A DNA stretch of 64,000 nt from Phycisphaerae bacterium. Lineage in GTDB: Bacteria; Planctomycetota; Phycisphaerae; UBA1845; UTPLA1. The stretch is from positions 124,001-188,000 of the forward strand of contig DATEMU010000015.1 of the NCBI GenBank assembly GCA_035275405.1. Direction: 5' to 3'. Positions within the stretch are counted from its first letter, which is position 1. Each line of letters opens with the position of its first letter. Of this stretch, positions 46,001 to 54,330 are shown piece by piece. A program made the translations under genes and the position numbers. The notes beneath the pieces are model-generated. The model was not told the origin of the DNA. It saw only the letters and a program-made list of their open reading frames with translations, and searched no databases.

Positions 46001-46628
46001 TGCCCCGCTGCGCGGTGAAGCCTTCGCGAAGCAGTGCCTCTTGCTGAGAGAGTGTGGCCAAGAGGGCGTCGAGGGCCTGGTTGTTGGTTTCATAAAGCGA
46101 GCGGGCTTCCGCGATTTCCTCCTCCAAAATGTCGTCGGGGACCGCCAGCCCCTCCACGGCCGCGGTCTTTCGCTTTAGCTCGGTGATGTACTCGGTGAGC
46201 TTCGCGATCTCGCCGTCCTGAGAAAGCTGCTCAACCGCGAGTATTTGCGTGCGGAGTTCTTCCAGCTGCCCCTTGAACTCCTGAAGGGCGTTCCACTGCT
46301 CAATTCGCCACGCATCGAGTTGCGCCGAGGGTTCGGCGTCCGGTTGAGTCGTCGGCTGGGTGGTCGCGGGCTGCGTCGTGGGTGCGAGGGCGGCCACCTC
46401 CTCTTCAATCTGCTGAAGGCACTTGCCGATGTCGGCCGGAATTCGCGGGACGGTAGTGAATCGCAATTCGAGCGGCTTCTCGTCATCAGAAGGAGCCTTC
46501 GAAGTTGCGGGCTGGGTCGTCGCGGGATCGGCGACATGGGTTGTACTTGACTGGGCAAGCGCAGCCGAGTTCGTCGCCAGGACAAGAAGGAGAAAAAGGC
46601 GAGCGGGCCCGATTCCGATGGGCGGCAT
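43026..46628 (-). CDS. Large mechanosensitive channel (MscK/MscM-like)
   Basis: A 1200-residue exported membrane protein. The signal peptide is at 1-26 (LFLLLVLATNSAALAQ), followed by a T/Q/P-rich linker (TTQPATTQPTTQPD), a periplasmic coiled-coil region of about 500 residues, then about 11 membrane segments, and a C-terminal MscS domain. The MscS domain has the pore helix (LFGGLGLGIGLGFQPLVVNF) and the beta domain VGDVVIVHDKMGEVTRVSMR. It gates under membrane tension in hypo-osmotic shock. The size matches MscK/YjeP (about 1100). Start ATG 46628 puts the signal peptide at the N-terminus. Confidence 0.88.
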   Translation of the reverse strand: MPPIGIGPARLFLLLVLATNSAALAQSSTTHVADPATTQPATSKAPSDDEKPLELRFTTVPRIPADIGKCLQQIEEEVAALAPTTQPATTQPTTQPDAEPSAQLDAWRIEQWNALQEFKGQLEELRTQILAVEQLSQDGEIAKLTEYITELKRKTAAVEGLAVPDDILEEEIAEARSLYETNNQALDALLATLSQQEALLREGFTAQRGRLAAELKSAQAHRQKLEAGAEVEAKAAENEVSRSMVAARLRASAAREAALETARVVVELREKRTQQELEQSKLRLDALRPYVVALRKRMNELIEARSAASVTRLRERIQDPDLSPLMKAFYQLQLLRDENIATLQADFANAIRDRFPASALTTLGSMVKRDKRYWADLSHSLSRRSSAEVLTAYREAGQELVDARRVRERLLRLLDQSFIEERKIELLSLKALDEFKSIESKFREVAGQADDEQTIKRKQQVGQFRLELRNAFDEMLKLEQEVIERVRKGVDFAQANVALWEEAESRLYWARLITRGPTILEPEEYHAISAEVEMLYAGGLAKALNEARQAARRRWQVVTWVDGVILSIALAGALFLGYRVLRKSRRIYREGLEDGDEKSSDEELAPPRFGRRLRFHAARVAFTVVPIVLVAAYLEVLIQIAEISGPPARLFRTVGILVSGSVLAFAVLNAAFKAPKPRYRLITCSTTVARYYRRFGYTLVVLAMLLIGSAILLQSLDVAPATAEQLTGWFVFATTAVMLVFMVRRNTVLNVFPRNVRGQLAGLVTFFRAVHPFGIALFVLLLIMNLIGYRALAAYIVVGLGATLAYVLSGMLAYQLSKELIRWCTARIRHLHKIYAPDESEAKKPTGESAAPDAGTAAPTKPTGAPEEPPLARAVVTAVRWALVLLVLMASLSIWGIRPYEIKLILDYTLWHRGDHSITLWRIAGSVLAILVAVMISRTARQTLNARFYPHHKSIDRGAQAAIDTLLHYLIIAIGVYIALQTLRLDFGAMAVLFGGLGLGIGLGFQPLVVNFVSGLFMLFERHVKVGDVVIVHDKMGEVTRVSMRSTTIRTPDGVYLVIPNGEFINQKVENWTLEGKPIRGLVDVGVSYGADPKRVKELLLEIAFAEPKVLMDPPPDVFFTQFGDSSLNFSLACWFNNPAERWFGMLSMRYAIMEKFRENNIDIPIPQRAFNFASDRPIQVQLFDGSVPQPPRATAKVNV

Positions 46629-46783
46629 CGCCTGGCGCTTCAATAGTCTGCATTCCGAATCGTGCGAATCAAGAATTGTTACAGCCGATTCCATGCCCGC
46701 GTGAGTATACCCGATCATGGGCATTGCTTCACGGGTTACTGCGAATTAAGAAGGGTCGCGGGAATTTGAGCGCACCGCGCGGC

Positions 46784-47317
46784 TCAACCGTCCTTCCGCG
46801 TCCAATCGTACGGGATATCGTTGTCGTGCGGCGGCGCGCGGAATTCGTCGGGGTTCTTGTAGTTGTAGCACTCGGTCGTCATGTTCACCACGATGGTCTC
46901 GACGTCGCACACATTCATCCAGCCGTGATAAACGCCGGGAGGGATCCGAACGAGCGAGGGGAGATGCTCGCTCATGAAAACCTCGTTGACCTCACCCATC
47001 GTCGGCGAGCCGTCGCGGGCATCGTACATCGCCAACTTGATGGTGCCCCGAAGGCAGTAGAAGTGGTCGGTCTGCAATTTGTGGTAGTGCCAAGCCTTGA
47101 CCACGCCGGGAAAGGTCGTCGTGAAATAAACCTGGCCGAATTTTTCGAACCAGGGATCGTCGGCGCGGATGATCTCGCCCAGCCGACCGCGTTCATCGGG
47201 CAGGACGCGGGCTCGCCGGGCACGCACGCCGTCAATCACCGCCTTGCGACCGCGCAGGAGGAGCGCTTCGTCGGCAAAGACAGTCTTGAGCGGCGGGAGG
47301 TCGGATTTATTGCTCAT
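46784..47317 (-). CDS. dTDP-4-dehydrorhamnose 3,5-epimerase-like cupin
   Basis: A 177-residue RmlC-family cupin. RGRLGEIIRADDPWFEKFGQ (binding region), HYHKLQTDHFYCLRGTIKLA (cupin core with the catalytic histidine region) and RIPPGVYHGWMNV are typical. It acts on a nucleotide-sugar, probably a 4-keto-6-deoxyhexose epimerisation for LPS or capsule. No rmlABD gene is nearby, and the C-terminal part is divergent, so the substrate is uncertain. It is separated from the RluA-like gene by a periodic-repeat inverted structure. Confidence 0.8.
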   Translation of the reverse strand: MSNKSDLPPLKTVFADEALLLRGRKAVIDGVRARRARVLPDERGRLGEIIRADDPWFEKFGQVYFTTTFPGVVKAWHYHKLQTDHFYCLRGTIKLAMYDARDGSPTMGEVNEVFMSEHLPSLVRIPPGVYHGWMNVCDVETIVVNMTTECYNYKNPDEFRAPPHDNDIPYDWTRKDG

Positions 47318-47381
47318 GGGCGGAGGCCTCTTGTCGAAGCGGGTAAGTTTCTAATTGGGAACCACCGAGCCGTCAAGCAAC

Positions 47382-47470
47382 AATTACGAATAACGAATAA
47401 CGAATGATGAATGTCGGGGCGACGCGGGCGCTCTTCTCTTTGTAATTCGTAATTCGACATTCGTCATTCC
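47382..47470. repeat. 7-nt periodic units arranged as inverted repeat
   Basis: The left arm is AATTACG, AATAACG, AATAACG, AATGATG, AATGTCG (47382-47416). The right arm, read on the opposite strand, is AATGACG, AATGTCG, AATTACG, AATTACA (47441-47470). The arms can pair into a long imperfect hairpin, which may act as a transcript end for the RluA-like gene. Confidence 0.75.
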
Positions 47471-48297
47471 CGTTTCCCACCTGGGACTCTGCCGAACCGA
47501 TCGAGCTGATGCAGCGTCGCGCGGAAATCCTTGGGTAGTTCGGCCTCGAAGGAAAGCGGCTGATGTGTTGTCGGGTGCTCGAACACGAGCCGCAGGACAT
47601 GCAGCGTCGGGCGGTCGATCAGGGCGTGCTCGGGTCGGCGGCGGCTGGGACGATAGCCGGCCTTGAAAGAGGAGAGCATCAGGGATTCAGCGCCGCCATG
47701 GGGCGGATCGACGACCAGCGGCATCCCTGCGGCGGGCAAGTGCGCGCGGACCTGATTGGGCACGGCCAGACTCGGCATGCACTCCACGAGGGCAAAGCCG
47801 ACAAAGGTATCGCGAACGCGCCACTGCGTAACCGCCTGAAGATTGCCACCTGCCTGGGCTTGCAACAGTTCCTCTCCCCGGGGGTGCGGACGGAGCGGCA
47901 TGTCGATTCGACCCGAGGCGCCGGAGACGTACGCGCGAACCAGCGCCAGGCAGGTCAGCGTCAACTCGCCCGCCGCGATTTGTCCTTGCAACACGGCAGA
48001 CGCATCTGCACTGCGGACTAAAACCGCCAACCCGCTCAACGCGGCATCGAGGTGATACAGAGAGGTCGCCGAGTCATCCGCTGCGAGGTGTCCCGTACGA
48101 CGGAGTTGCAGTTCCACCGAGGGCTCATCCGGAAAAGTCGCCAAGAGTTCGACCACGGGCGGCTTGTTGACCACGATCAGTTCGGCATCGGCGTGGAGCA
48201 CCTCCGCCAGAAGCGAGCCCTTTCGCCGGTAGGATTGATCGGTCGAACCCCGCTCGTCGGAAGGAAACTCATCGTCATGAAAAGATCGTCTGCTCAT
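47464..48297 (-). CDS. RluA-family pseudouridine synthase, divergent
   Basis: A 277-residue protein of the RluA fold. The catalytic motif reads YHLDAALSGLAVLVRS, so the aspartate of HRLDxxTSG is present while the second residue and the T differ. ELIVVNKPPVV (about residue 39) and FVGFALVECMP (LxxG.tHQIR position shifted to NQVRAHLPA) are family blocks. MPLVVDPPHGG stands where HPLVGDxxYGG is usual. It probably isomerises uridine in rRNA or tRNA; the target is unknown. No S4 domain is visible. It lies 44 bp downstream of mreC. Confidence 0.7.
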   Translation of the reverse strand: MSRRSFHDDEFPSDERGSTDQSYRRKGSLLAEVLHADAELIVVNKPPVVELLATFPDEPSVELQLRRTGHLAADDSATSLYHLDAALSGLAVLVRSADASAVLQGQIAAGELTLTCLALVRAYVSGASGRIDMPLRPHPRGEELLQAQAGGNLQAVTQWRVRDTFVGFALVECMPSLAVPNQVRAHLPAAGMPLVVDPPHGGAESLMLSSFKAGYRPSRRRPEHALIDRPTLHVLRLVFEHPTTHQPLSFEAELPKDFRATLHQLDRFGRVPGGKRE

Positions 48298-48341
48298 GGC
48301 GGATATTTTAAGGGCAAAGGGCGGAATTGGCTTGCTTCGAT

Positions 48342-49289
48342 TCAGGGAGCCGTGTTCGGCTCCGGTGGCACGATTGGGACAATGAACACATCGCGAAGTT
48401 CGCCCATGTCAACCAGCGGCTCGACGCTCAAGTGGTAAACGAGTCGCTTGCTGGGATTTTCTTCGATCGCGGCAATCCTGCCGATGGTCAGCGGGAGGGG
48501 CAATCCGAGTTGACCGGGTGCGGTCAGAACCAAGTCGCCAACGGAAATCCGCATAGGTTTCCCTTCGGGTTCGGCGGCCTCCGGTTGAACGTATTGCGCC
48601 TCGACGTTTTCGATGGTCATGCGGCCCCGACCGGCTCCACGCAGGCTGCACGCGTAATCAAAAAGTTGGACGCGGCCCTTGTTGACGCGGGCCACGCGCA
48701 CTTCGACGCGCGGGCTGTCGATGTCGGAGAGAAGTTGCACGCGCGACATATAGGGGCTGACCTGCTCGACGACGCCGAGAAGGCACTGGCGTGCGAGGAC
48801 GGCCTGGCCCTCGTCAACCCCGCTGGCCCGGCCGCGATTAACAAAAAGCCGCGAGGCGACCCAGTCGTGGCGTCGGACGCCGCGGGTCGAGCCGCGCGCG
48901 ACCAGCATCGCGTCGCGCCACAGCGCGACGTCGCGGGCGATGATCTTGGCGTCGAGCAGCGGGATCGCTGGGGGGAGCTGTTGGTCGCGCAGGGCGCGGA
49001 GGCGGTCGTTCTCTTCCCGAAGCTGGGCGGTCAACGCCCGTTCCGACGCCAATTCGCGGATCAATGCCTCGGTATCGCCGGCGGCATCCATTCCGGACGC
49101 GGTGCTGCGCAAGGGCTGCAGCGCGACATCGCCGGCGCTCCTCGCCAGGTCGGAGGCCGGCACAAGAAGCTGGGCCACATGCTTGAGGGAATCCGTCCAC
49201 GCCGGGGGAAGGAATAGTGCGATCGCCGACAGCGCGAGGAGCAGGGTAAAGACGCCGCCCCGCGTCGGTTGGAATCGATTCCAGGCCAT
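48342..49289 (-). CDS. mreC: Rod shape-determining protein MreC
   Basis: A 315-residue protein: N-terminal transmembrane helix (VFTLLLALSAIALFLPPAW), a coiled-coil (about 75-105, LIRELASERALTAQLREEND) and the periplasmic beta-barrel domain (ALWRDAMLVARGSTRGV to GLVLTAPGQLGLPLPLTIG-like end). MreC organises the elongasome with MreB, MreD, RodA and PBP2 in cell-wall elongation. MreB and MreD are not adjacent. The sequence is divergent from proteobacterial MreC but the architecture is intact. Confidence 0.8.
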   Translation of the reverse strand: MAWNRFQPTRGGVFTLLLALSAIALFLPPAWTDSLKHVAQLLVPASDLARSAGDVALQPLRSTASGMDAAGDTEALIRELASERALTAQLREENDRLRALRDQQLPPAIPLLDAKIIARDVALWRDAMLVARGSTRGVRRHDWVASRLFVNRGRASGVDEGQAVLARQCLLGVVEQVSPYMSRVQLLSDIDSPRVEVRVARVNKGRVQLFDYACSLRGAGRGRMTIENVEAQYVQPEAAEPEGKPMRISVGDLVLTAPGQLGLPLPLTIGRIAAIEENPSKRLVYHLSVEPLVDMGELRDVFIVPIVPPEPNTAP

Positions 49290-49390
49290 GGCGGCATCAT
49301 AGAGAGATTGTCGTATTTCGAATAGCGAAGGGAGATTGTTCCGCGTTGCAGCCTCGCGAACTGGCGCGCGCCGACGTAGAATCGGAGTCG

Positions 49391-50371
49391 ATGAAAGCGC
49401 GCCGGAAGTGGCTGGATTATCTGATTTACCTGGTGGTGCGGTCGGCGGCCATGATGCTGGCCGTCTCCCCCCTGGAGGCGAGCCTGCGCGTGATGCGCCG
49501 GCTCGGCTGGCTGTGGTTCACATTACCCCACGCAATTCCCGGCCGCTCCAGGCTCCTCCTGAAGTTTCGCGAACATCGCAACAGGGCCGAGGGGCACATC
49601 CGCCTGGCTTTCCCCCATTTGAGCGACGCGGCGGTGTCGAAAATGGCTCTCGCCTCGATGCAAAACCTGGCCATGCTGGCCGTGGAAGTGCTTATGACGC
49701 CGCGAATGATCACGCCGTGGACGTGGGCGCATTACATCAAGCTGCGAAGGCTCGATGACGCGGTGCGCGTGCTCCTGGGCCGCCGTGGCTGCATTATGCT
49801 GACCGGCCATTACGGAAACTGGGAACTGCTCGGGTACACGCTGGCGACGCTGGGCTTCGAGATCGTCGCCGTCATGCGGCCGCTGGACAACGAATACCTG
49901 AATCGCTTCTTGCTCGATCGGAGGGAGCAAGGCGGACTGCGCCTTCTCTACAAGAAAGGCGCCACCCAATCGGCGGGCGACGTTATTCAATCGCGGGGGG
50001 CGCTCTGCTTCATTGCCGATCAGAACGCCGGATCAAAGGGGCTGTTCGTCGACTTTTTCGGCCGCAAGGCCTCCACGTACAAGTCCATCGGGCTATTGGC
50101 GATGGAACACGATGTTCCCATTATCGTAGGATGCGCGCGGAGAATCGGCGAAGGATACCGGTATGAACTTTGCGTGAACCGCATCATCCGGCCGGAGGAA
50201 TGGCGCGATCGCGAGGATCCCCTTATGTGGATTACCCAGGAATATTCGCGGGCGATGGAAGAGTTCATTCGTGTCGCCCCGGAGCAATACTTGTGGATGC
50301 ACCGGCGATGGAAGAGTCGGCCCAAAGAAGAGCGAGTCGAGCGCAAGGAAACCGTCGCGATAGGGGCATGA
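49391..50371 (+). CDS. LpxL/HtrB-family lysophospholipid acyltransferase
   Basis: A 326-residue inner-membrane protein with an N-terminal hydrophobic anchor (YLVVRSAAMMLAVSPL) and a catalytic HX4(D/E) site in MLTGHYGNWELLGYTLATLG (about residue 133). GVCFIADQNAG-like GALCFIADQNAGSKGLFVDF follows. Members add secondary acyl chains to lipid A or related lipids. The LptF/G-like genes in this window agree with an LPS-type outer membrane. ATG 49391 gives the usual start; an upstream ATG at 49346 is possible. Confidence 0.82.
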   Translation: MKARRKWLDYLIYLVVRSAAMMLAVSPLEASLRVMRRLGWLWFTLPHAIPGRSRLLLKFREHRNRAEGHIRLAFPHLSDAAVSKMALASMQNLAMLAVEVLMTPRMITPWTWAHYIKLRRLDDAVRVLLGRRGCIMLTGHYGNWELLGYTLATLGFEIVAVMRPLDNEYLNRFLLDRREQGGLRLLYKKGATQSAGDVIQSRGALCFIADQNAGSKGLFVDFFGRKASTYKSIGLLAMEHDVPIIVGCARRIGEGYRYELCVNRIIRPEEWRDREDPLMWITQEYSRAMEEFIRVAPEQYLWMHRRWKSRPKEERVERKETVAIGA

Positions 50372-50447
50372 CGAATACGGATTGCGGTTTTACGAAGGTG
50401 GATTACCCTTGAACGAGGGCATCAAAGGAAAATAACGAGGTAACGAC

Positions 50448-51047
50448 ATGGCCGATCAAGATCGGATTGAGAAATTGCGGCGAATGACGGAGGCGGACCC
50501 GAGCGACGAGATGGCCCATTTTTCGCTGGGTACAGCGCTCCTGGAGGCGGGACAGGCGCAGGACGCCGGCCCCTATCTGCAGCGCGTGCTTGCCCTCAAC
50601 AGCCAGAACTCCAAGGCGTATGAGCTGCTGGGCAAGGTACAGATCGCGACAGGGCATCGCGACCTCGCGGTGCGGACGCTGATGGACGGCTATCGCGTCG
50701 CCCATCGCAAGGGCGACATGATGCCGATGCAGGGCATGGAAACAATGCTGAAGGAACTCGGCGCGCCGGTGCCCAGCGTGGCCGAGAAAAAAGAGCCGAC
50801 GACGATGGCGGCCGGGCCTGGCGGCTTCGTGTGTCGCCGCTGCGGAGGCGGCGGGCCCAAACTCAAAGAACGGCCGTTCAAAGGCGAACTCGGCGAGAAG
50901 ATCCTGGCGACGGTCTGCGAATCCTGCTGGAAGGAATGGGTCGGCATGGGGACGAAGGTGATCAACGAGCTTCGCCTACCGATGTTCGACCCGCAGGCGC
51001 AGGAGATGTACGACAAGCACATGAAGGAGTTTCTACTTATCGAGTAG
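50448..51047 (+). CDS. TPR domain fused to a YggX/Fe(2+)-trafficking-type domain
   Basis: A 199-residue protein. Residues 5-90 are two to three tetratricopeptide-like repeats (EMAHFSLGTALLEAGQAQDA). A linker with the knuckle CRRCGGGGPK follows, and the C-terminal 65 residues (KGELGEKILATVCESCWKEW to MFDPQAQEMYDKHMKEFL) match YggX ([20 protein letters not shown]-like), a small protein implicated in iron handling and oxidative-stress protection of Fe-S clusters. The end overlaps the convergent glycosyltransferase gene by 15 bp. The fusion suggests a scaffold role; function is inferred. Confidence 0.8.
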   Translation: MADQDRIEKLRRMTEADPSDEMAHFSLGTALLEAGQAQDAGPYLQRVLALNSQNSKAYELLGKVQIATGHRDLAVRTLMDGYRVAHRKGDMMPMQGMETMLKELGAPVPSVAEKKEPTTMAAGPGGFVCRRCGGGGPKLKERPFKGELGEKILATVCESCWKEWVGMGTKVINELRLPMFDPQAQEMYDKHMKEFLLIE

Positions 51048-51977
51048 AGGCGCCGGGGCTGCGGCTAGTTCAGGTTTGGGGGATGGACCCGCGAACCGAA
51101 AGCAGGCGCTAGCAGCAATTTGCAGCATGAGCGGTCGCAACGCGCCGCGCCTAAACGAGCGACTCGTGCGGAACATGTCGATCGCCTGTGAGTAATCCCC
51201 TTCTCGTAGGGCGGCGCGCCCGGCTACGAAGAATGCCCGTGCCAGACGAGGGTGCGCTGTGCCTTCGCTCAACGCGCCGCTTCGCTTGTTGTTTTCATAG
51301 AATCGCAGGAGTGTTTGTGCACGAATGGCAAAGTTCCGCCCCATGGTGGACTTGCTGAGCCGATCATCGTGCAGCCTCCGCTTGGCCAACGGCTCCTCAA
51401 TCAAACCAAAGGGCTCGGTCAGGCTCACGCGCAGCCAGAGGTCGTAGTCCTCGCAGACGGGCAGCGTGGCATCGAAGCCTCCGGCGCGTTTCAGCACGTT
51501 CTTCCGACAAACGACGGTCGGAACGTCGACGAAACAACTATTGAACAAGGCCTCGGTAATACGCCCGGAGTGGCGCGGTTTGGTCCGCCCGGACACCTCC
51601 TGTCTCGAAGCGTCGATGGGCGTCATCGGTCCGTAGAAAATCGAGACGGCGGGGTTGTCGCGAAGCGCCCCGACGAAGCGCTCGAGCTTGGTCGGCATCC
51701 ACAGGTCATCGCTGTCAAGAAACGCCACGATTTCGGCTTTTGCTTCGGCGATGCCGCGGTTCCGCGCCGCGCCGGGGCCCTGGCGGTTTTGGCGGATAAT
51801 CTTCGGCCGGACCGGATGGTCCTCCACGGCGTCGGCGATCGGCGGCGTCGAGCCATCATCCACGACGATGACTTCGTAATCGCGAAACGTCTGCGCGGCG
51901 ACGGAGTCCAGTGCCTCGCGGAGCAGTTCCGGGCGGTTGTAGGTCGGGATGATGATGCTGACGGCGGGTGGGGTCAT
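51033..51977 (-). CDS. Family 2 glycosyltransferase
   Basis: A 314-residue GT-A fold enzyme. VSIIIPTYNRPELLREALDS at the start, VIVVDDGST and VAFLDSDDLW (DxD metal site) mark GT2. VCEDYDLWLRVSLT holds the ED acid of the acceptor side. No membrane helix is obvious, so it is a cytoplasmic or peripheral sugar transferase for polysaccharide or LPS synthesis. Donor and acceptor are unknown. The nearby second GT2, methyltransferase and LpxL-like gene form a loose envelope cluster. Confidence 0.88.
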   Translation of the reverse strand: MTPPAVSIIIPTYNRPELLREALDSVAAQTFRDYEVIVVDDGSTPPIADAVEDHPVRPKIIRQNRQGPGAARNRGIAEAKAEIVAFLDSDDLWMPTKLERFVGALRDNPAVSIFYGPMTPIDASRQEVSGRTKPRHSGRITEALFNSCFVDVPTVVCRKNVLKRAGGFDATLPVCEDYDLWLRVSLTEPFGLIEEPLAKRRLHDDRLSKSTMGRNFAIRAQTLLRFYENNKRSGALSEGTAHPRLARAFFVAGRAALREGDYSQAIDMFRTSRSFRRGALRPLMLQIAASACFRFAGPSPKPELAAAPAPLLDK

Positions 51978-52059
51978 TAGCGTATCTGCCCTTGCGGGTT
52001 GCGCTTAGTGGTAGGCAAAAAGGGCCGGTCGGTCAAGAGTGCGGGGATTTTTCATCGAA

Positions 52060-52533
52060 TTATTCGGAGAATAGGAAGATGGCAGGCAAAGCGACCTTCA
52101 GGTATTCCTCCGTGGGCATGACGATCGAGTCCGTGAGGCTTCCGGCATTAAAGGCGATGCGATCATTCTTCACGATCGATTCGTCGACAAAAAGTTCGAA
52201 CGGCAGTATCGGGCGGCCGAAAGGCGGCACAGAGCCGGGAACGAGACCCGTCAGATCGGCGAGTTCCTGTGCCGATGCAAAGCGTATCTTTTTGACGCCG
52301 AAGCGAGCCTTCAGCGCGGAGGAATCGAGTTTGCAGGCCGCGCTGAGCACGAAGAGTCGAAACTCCTCGCCCGTCTTGACCAGCAGGGCCTTCCCGCCGA
52401 CGCGGACTTCCTCGCCACGGGCCTTCGCGGATTCCTCCGACGTATGCGTGGGCTCATGATGAACGGTGCGGTAGGAGACGCCCGCTCCGTCCAGCCATTG
52501 GCAAATCGATGGAAAGCTCGAAGCAGGGTTCAT
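52060..52533 (-). CDS. YbaK/ProX-type aminoacyl-tRNA deacylase
   Basis: A 157-residue single-domain protein. The YbaK fold is seen in VSYRTVHHEPTHTSEESAKA, GKALLVKTGEEFRLFVLSA, AKRFASAQEL-like KKIRFASAQELADLTGLVPG and SVPPFG. Family members hydrolyse mischarged Cys- or Ala-tRNA(Pro) and similar tRNAs. ATG 52533 overlaps the upstream glycosyltransferase stop by 4 bp (ATGA), so the two are coupled. Confidence 0.8.
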   Translation of the reverse strand: MNPASSFPSICQWLDGAGVSYRTVHHEPTHTSEESAKARGEEVRVGGKALLVKTGEEFRLFVLSAACKLDSSALKARFGVKKIRFASAQELADLTGLVPGSVPPFGRPILPFELFVDESIVKNDRIAFNAGSLTDSIVMPTEEYLKVALPAIFLFSE

Positions 52534-53561
52534 TCCTTGCCCAGTCGAACACGCTCGGCCTTGCGAATTCCGAGTCGCAGACGGCACGCTTCAAACAGGT
52601 ATCCCGCAAGCCGCACGTGATAATAGACAAGGAGCAGGGGGAAACCCATCAGGGCCTCGCCCGGCGACTTGGCTTTGCGTGCTATTTCGTTGTAGAGCAG
52701 CGCGGCGACCGTCGCCAGCACGAATACGCAAGGAAGAGCCCACAGCCGCGAATCGAAAGCGACCAATGGAATGCTAACGTAGGTCAGTAAGAGCGGCAGC
52801 AAATCCAACCGCGGCGGCAGGAAGTATTTATATACCATGAAGGCTGCGGCTTTTCCTCCCGCCCACGCATGGCGAAAAAAAGACACTCGATCGTAGTGAT
52901 GGTCGTGGAGGACGACCGCCTGGGGAGCGACGCGCTGGGACCAGCCCCGTGCCCGGAGCGAAAGAAAAATGCTCTCTTCATCGCAAACGGGCGAGGCGAC
53001 CGCGGCGGATGAGCGATGGGATTTCCAGCGGGCATCTTCGTCAAATCGCAGCGAGGTCAGCCGCTCCCTCCGCACGGCCATGTTTCCGCCGACCAGCCGC
53101 GGAGCCTCGCCGCGACCGTGTACGCGGGCGATGCCGCGTAGAATCAATTCGTAGATATTGTGCGACGGGGGATCGATCACGAGCCCAGTCACGGCGGCCA
53201 CGCGCGGATCGGCGAATTCGGCGATCAGCTTCTCCAGCCAATCCGGCTCGGCGATGCAATCGCTGTCCAGAAAGGCGACGATGTCGCCGCGGGCCTCGCG
53301 GATGCCGCGATTGCGGCTGACGTTGGCGCCGGCGTGCCGCTCGTTACTGAAAGGTCGCACGTCAACGTGCTCATGCCGGGCGGCGAAATCCGCCAGCATG
53401 GCCGGAGTGTCATCAGTCGATCCGTCATCGACGACAATAATCTCGAATCGCGGGTACGATTGAACGGCCAACGCTGCGAGACAGCGAGCCAGGACCTCCC
53501 GGCGGTTGCAGGTGGGGATCACGATGCTGACGAGCGGCGCCTCTGTTGCGGACATTGTCAT
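52530..53561 (-). CDS. Family 2 glycosyltransferase with C-terminal membrane helices
   Basis: A 343-residue protein from ATG 53561. LVSIVIPTCNRREVLARCLA, IIVVDDGSTDDTPAML and IVAFLDSDCI are the GT2 nucleotide and DxD motifs. VCDEESIFLSLRARGW holds the acceptor-side ED-type motif. The last 110 residues have two hydrophobic segments (YVSIPLVAFDSRLWALPCVF and so on), so it sits at the membrane. It is probably involved in extracellular polysaccharide or glycolipid synthesis. Open reading continues upstream of 53561, but that part is antisense to the methyltransferase gene and is not used. Confidence 0.85.
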   Translation of the reverse strand: MTMSATEAPLVSIVIPTCNRREVLARCLAALAVQSYPRFEIIVVDDGSTDDTPAMLADFAARHEHVDVRPFSNERHAGANVSRNRGIREARGDIVAFLDSDCIAEPDWLEKLIAEFADPRVAAVTGLVIDPPSHNIYELILRGIARVHGRGEAPRLVGGNMAVRRERLTSLRFDEDARWKSHRSSAAVASPVCDEESIFLSLRARGWSQRVAPQAVVLHDHHYDRVSFFRHAWAGGKAAAFMVYKYFLPPRLDLLPLLLTYVSIPLVAFDSRLWALPCVFVLATVAALLYNEIARKAKSPGEALMGFPLLLVYYHVRLAGYLFEACRLRLGIRKAERVRLGKE

Positions 53562-53600
53562 CGGATCGGATATTACCGCGTGAGGGACGGGTTTGTCGTC

Positions 53601-54233
53601 ATGCGGACCTTTCGACACTGGACGCCGAGGTATCTGATCAATCGATTCCGTCTGGGCGTCTATGAGGTTCTGCACCCCAATGCGCCGTGGCTGACGCCCG
53701 CGGCCGTTGGTTTCCTGGATGCGCATCTCAAGAAATCCGACGTAGGATTGGAGTTCGGCTCGGGCCGCAGCACGGCCTGGTTCGCCGGACGGATCGCGCA
53801 CCTCACCAGCATCGAGCATGATCGCGCCTGGTACGAAAAGGTCGCGCCGCGACTGGCCGCCGAGGGCCTGACCAACGTCGAGTATCATCTGTGCGAATCG
53901 GACCAGGGCGACGAAGGGGCCGACCGGACCGACTACGTGCGATGCATCGACCGATTCGCGGATAAGAGCTTGGACTTCGTACTCGTCGATGGTATCTATC
54001 GCTCGGCCTGCGCCGTTCGCGTGATCCCGAAACTCCGGCCCGGCGGAATGTTGGCGGTGGACAATATCAACTGGTATCTGCCTTGTTCCTCCCACGCCCC
54101 CAACAGCAGGCGGGCTTCGCAAGGCCCCGTTTCGTCGGAATGGGGCCGGTTTCACGAGGCGACTCGAAACTGGCAGTGCGTCTGGACCACCAGCGGCGTC
54201 ACGGATACCGCGATCTACCTTAAGCCGTTGTAA
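53601..54233 (+). CDS. Class I SAM-dependent methyltransferase-like protein
   Basis: A 210-residue protein. VGLEFGSGRSTAWFAGRIA resembles the GxGxG SAM-binding loop, TSIEHDRAWYEKV is the following acidic strand, and FVLVDGIYRSACAVRVIPKL with GGMLAVDNINW are the later Rossmann strands. The acceptor is unknown; a sugar or glycan is plausible next to two glycosyltransferases. It is divergent from the GT2 gene (39 bp), which is a tight promoter space. ATG 53601 is chosen. Confidence 0.75.
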   Translation: MRTFRHWTPRYLINRFRLGVYEVLHPNAPWLTPAAVGFLDAHLKKSDVGLEFGSGRSTAWFAGRIAHLTSIEHDRAWYEKVAPRLAAEGLTNVEYHLCESDQGDEGADRTDYVRCIDRFADKSLDFVLVDGIYRSACAVRVIPKLRPGGMLAVDNINWYLPCSSHAPNSRRASQGPVSSEWGRFHEATRNWQCVWTTSGVTDTAIYLKPL

Positions 54234-54330
54234 TCTTGCGCATTTCCCAAGGTTGAAAAAGCGCATTTAATGGGTGCGGTCGATCCAGCCTCCGATGCAT
54301 GGGCTGGGGCCAAAGGAAAGGGTTAACTCC

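Noticed and set aside
53562-54266. N-terminal extension of the glycosyltransferase at 52530-53561
   Set aside because: The upstream part is antisense to the methyltransferase gene; the GT2 domain begins right after ATG 53561.
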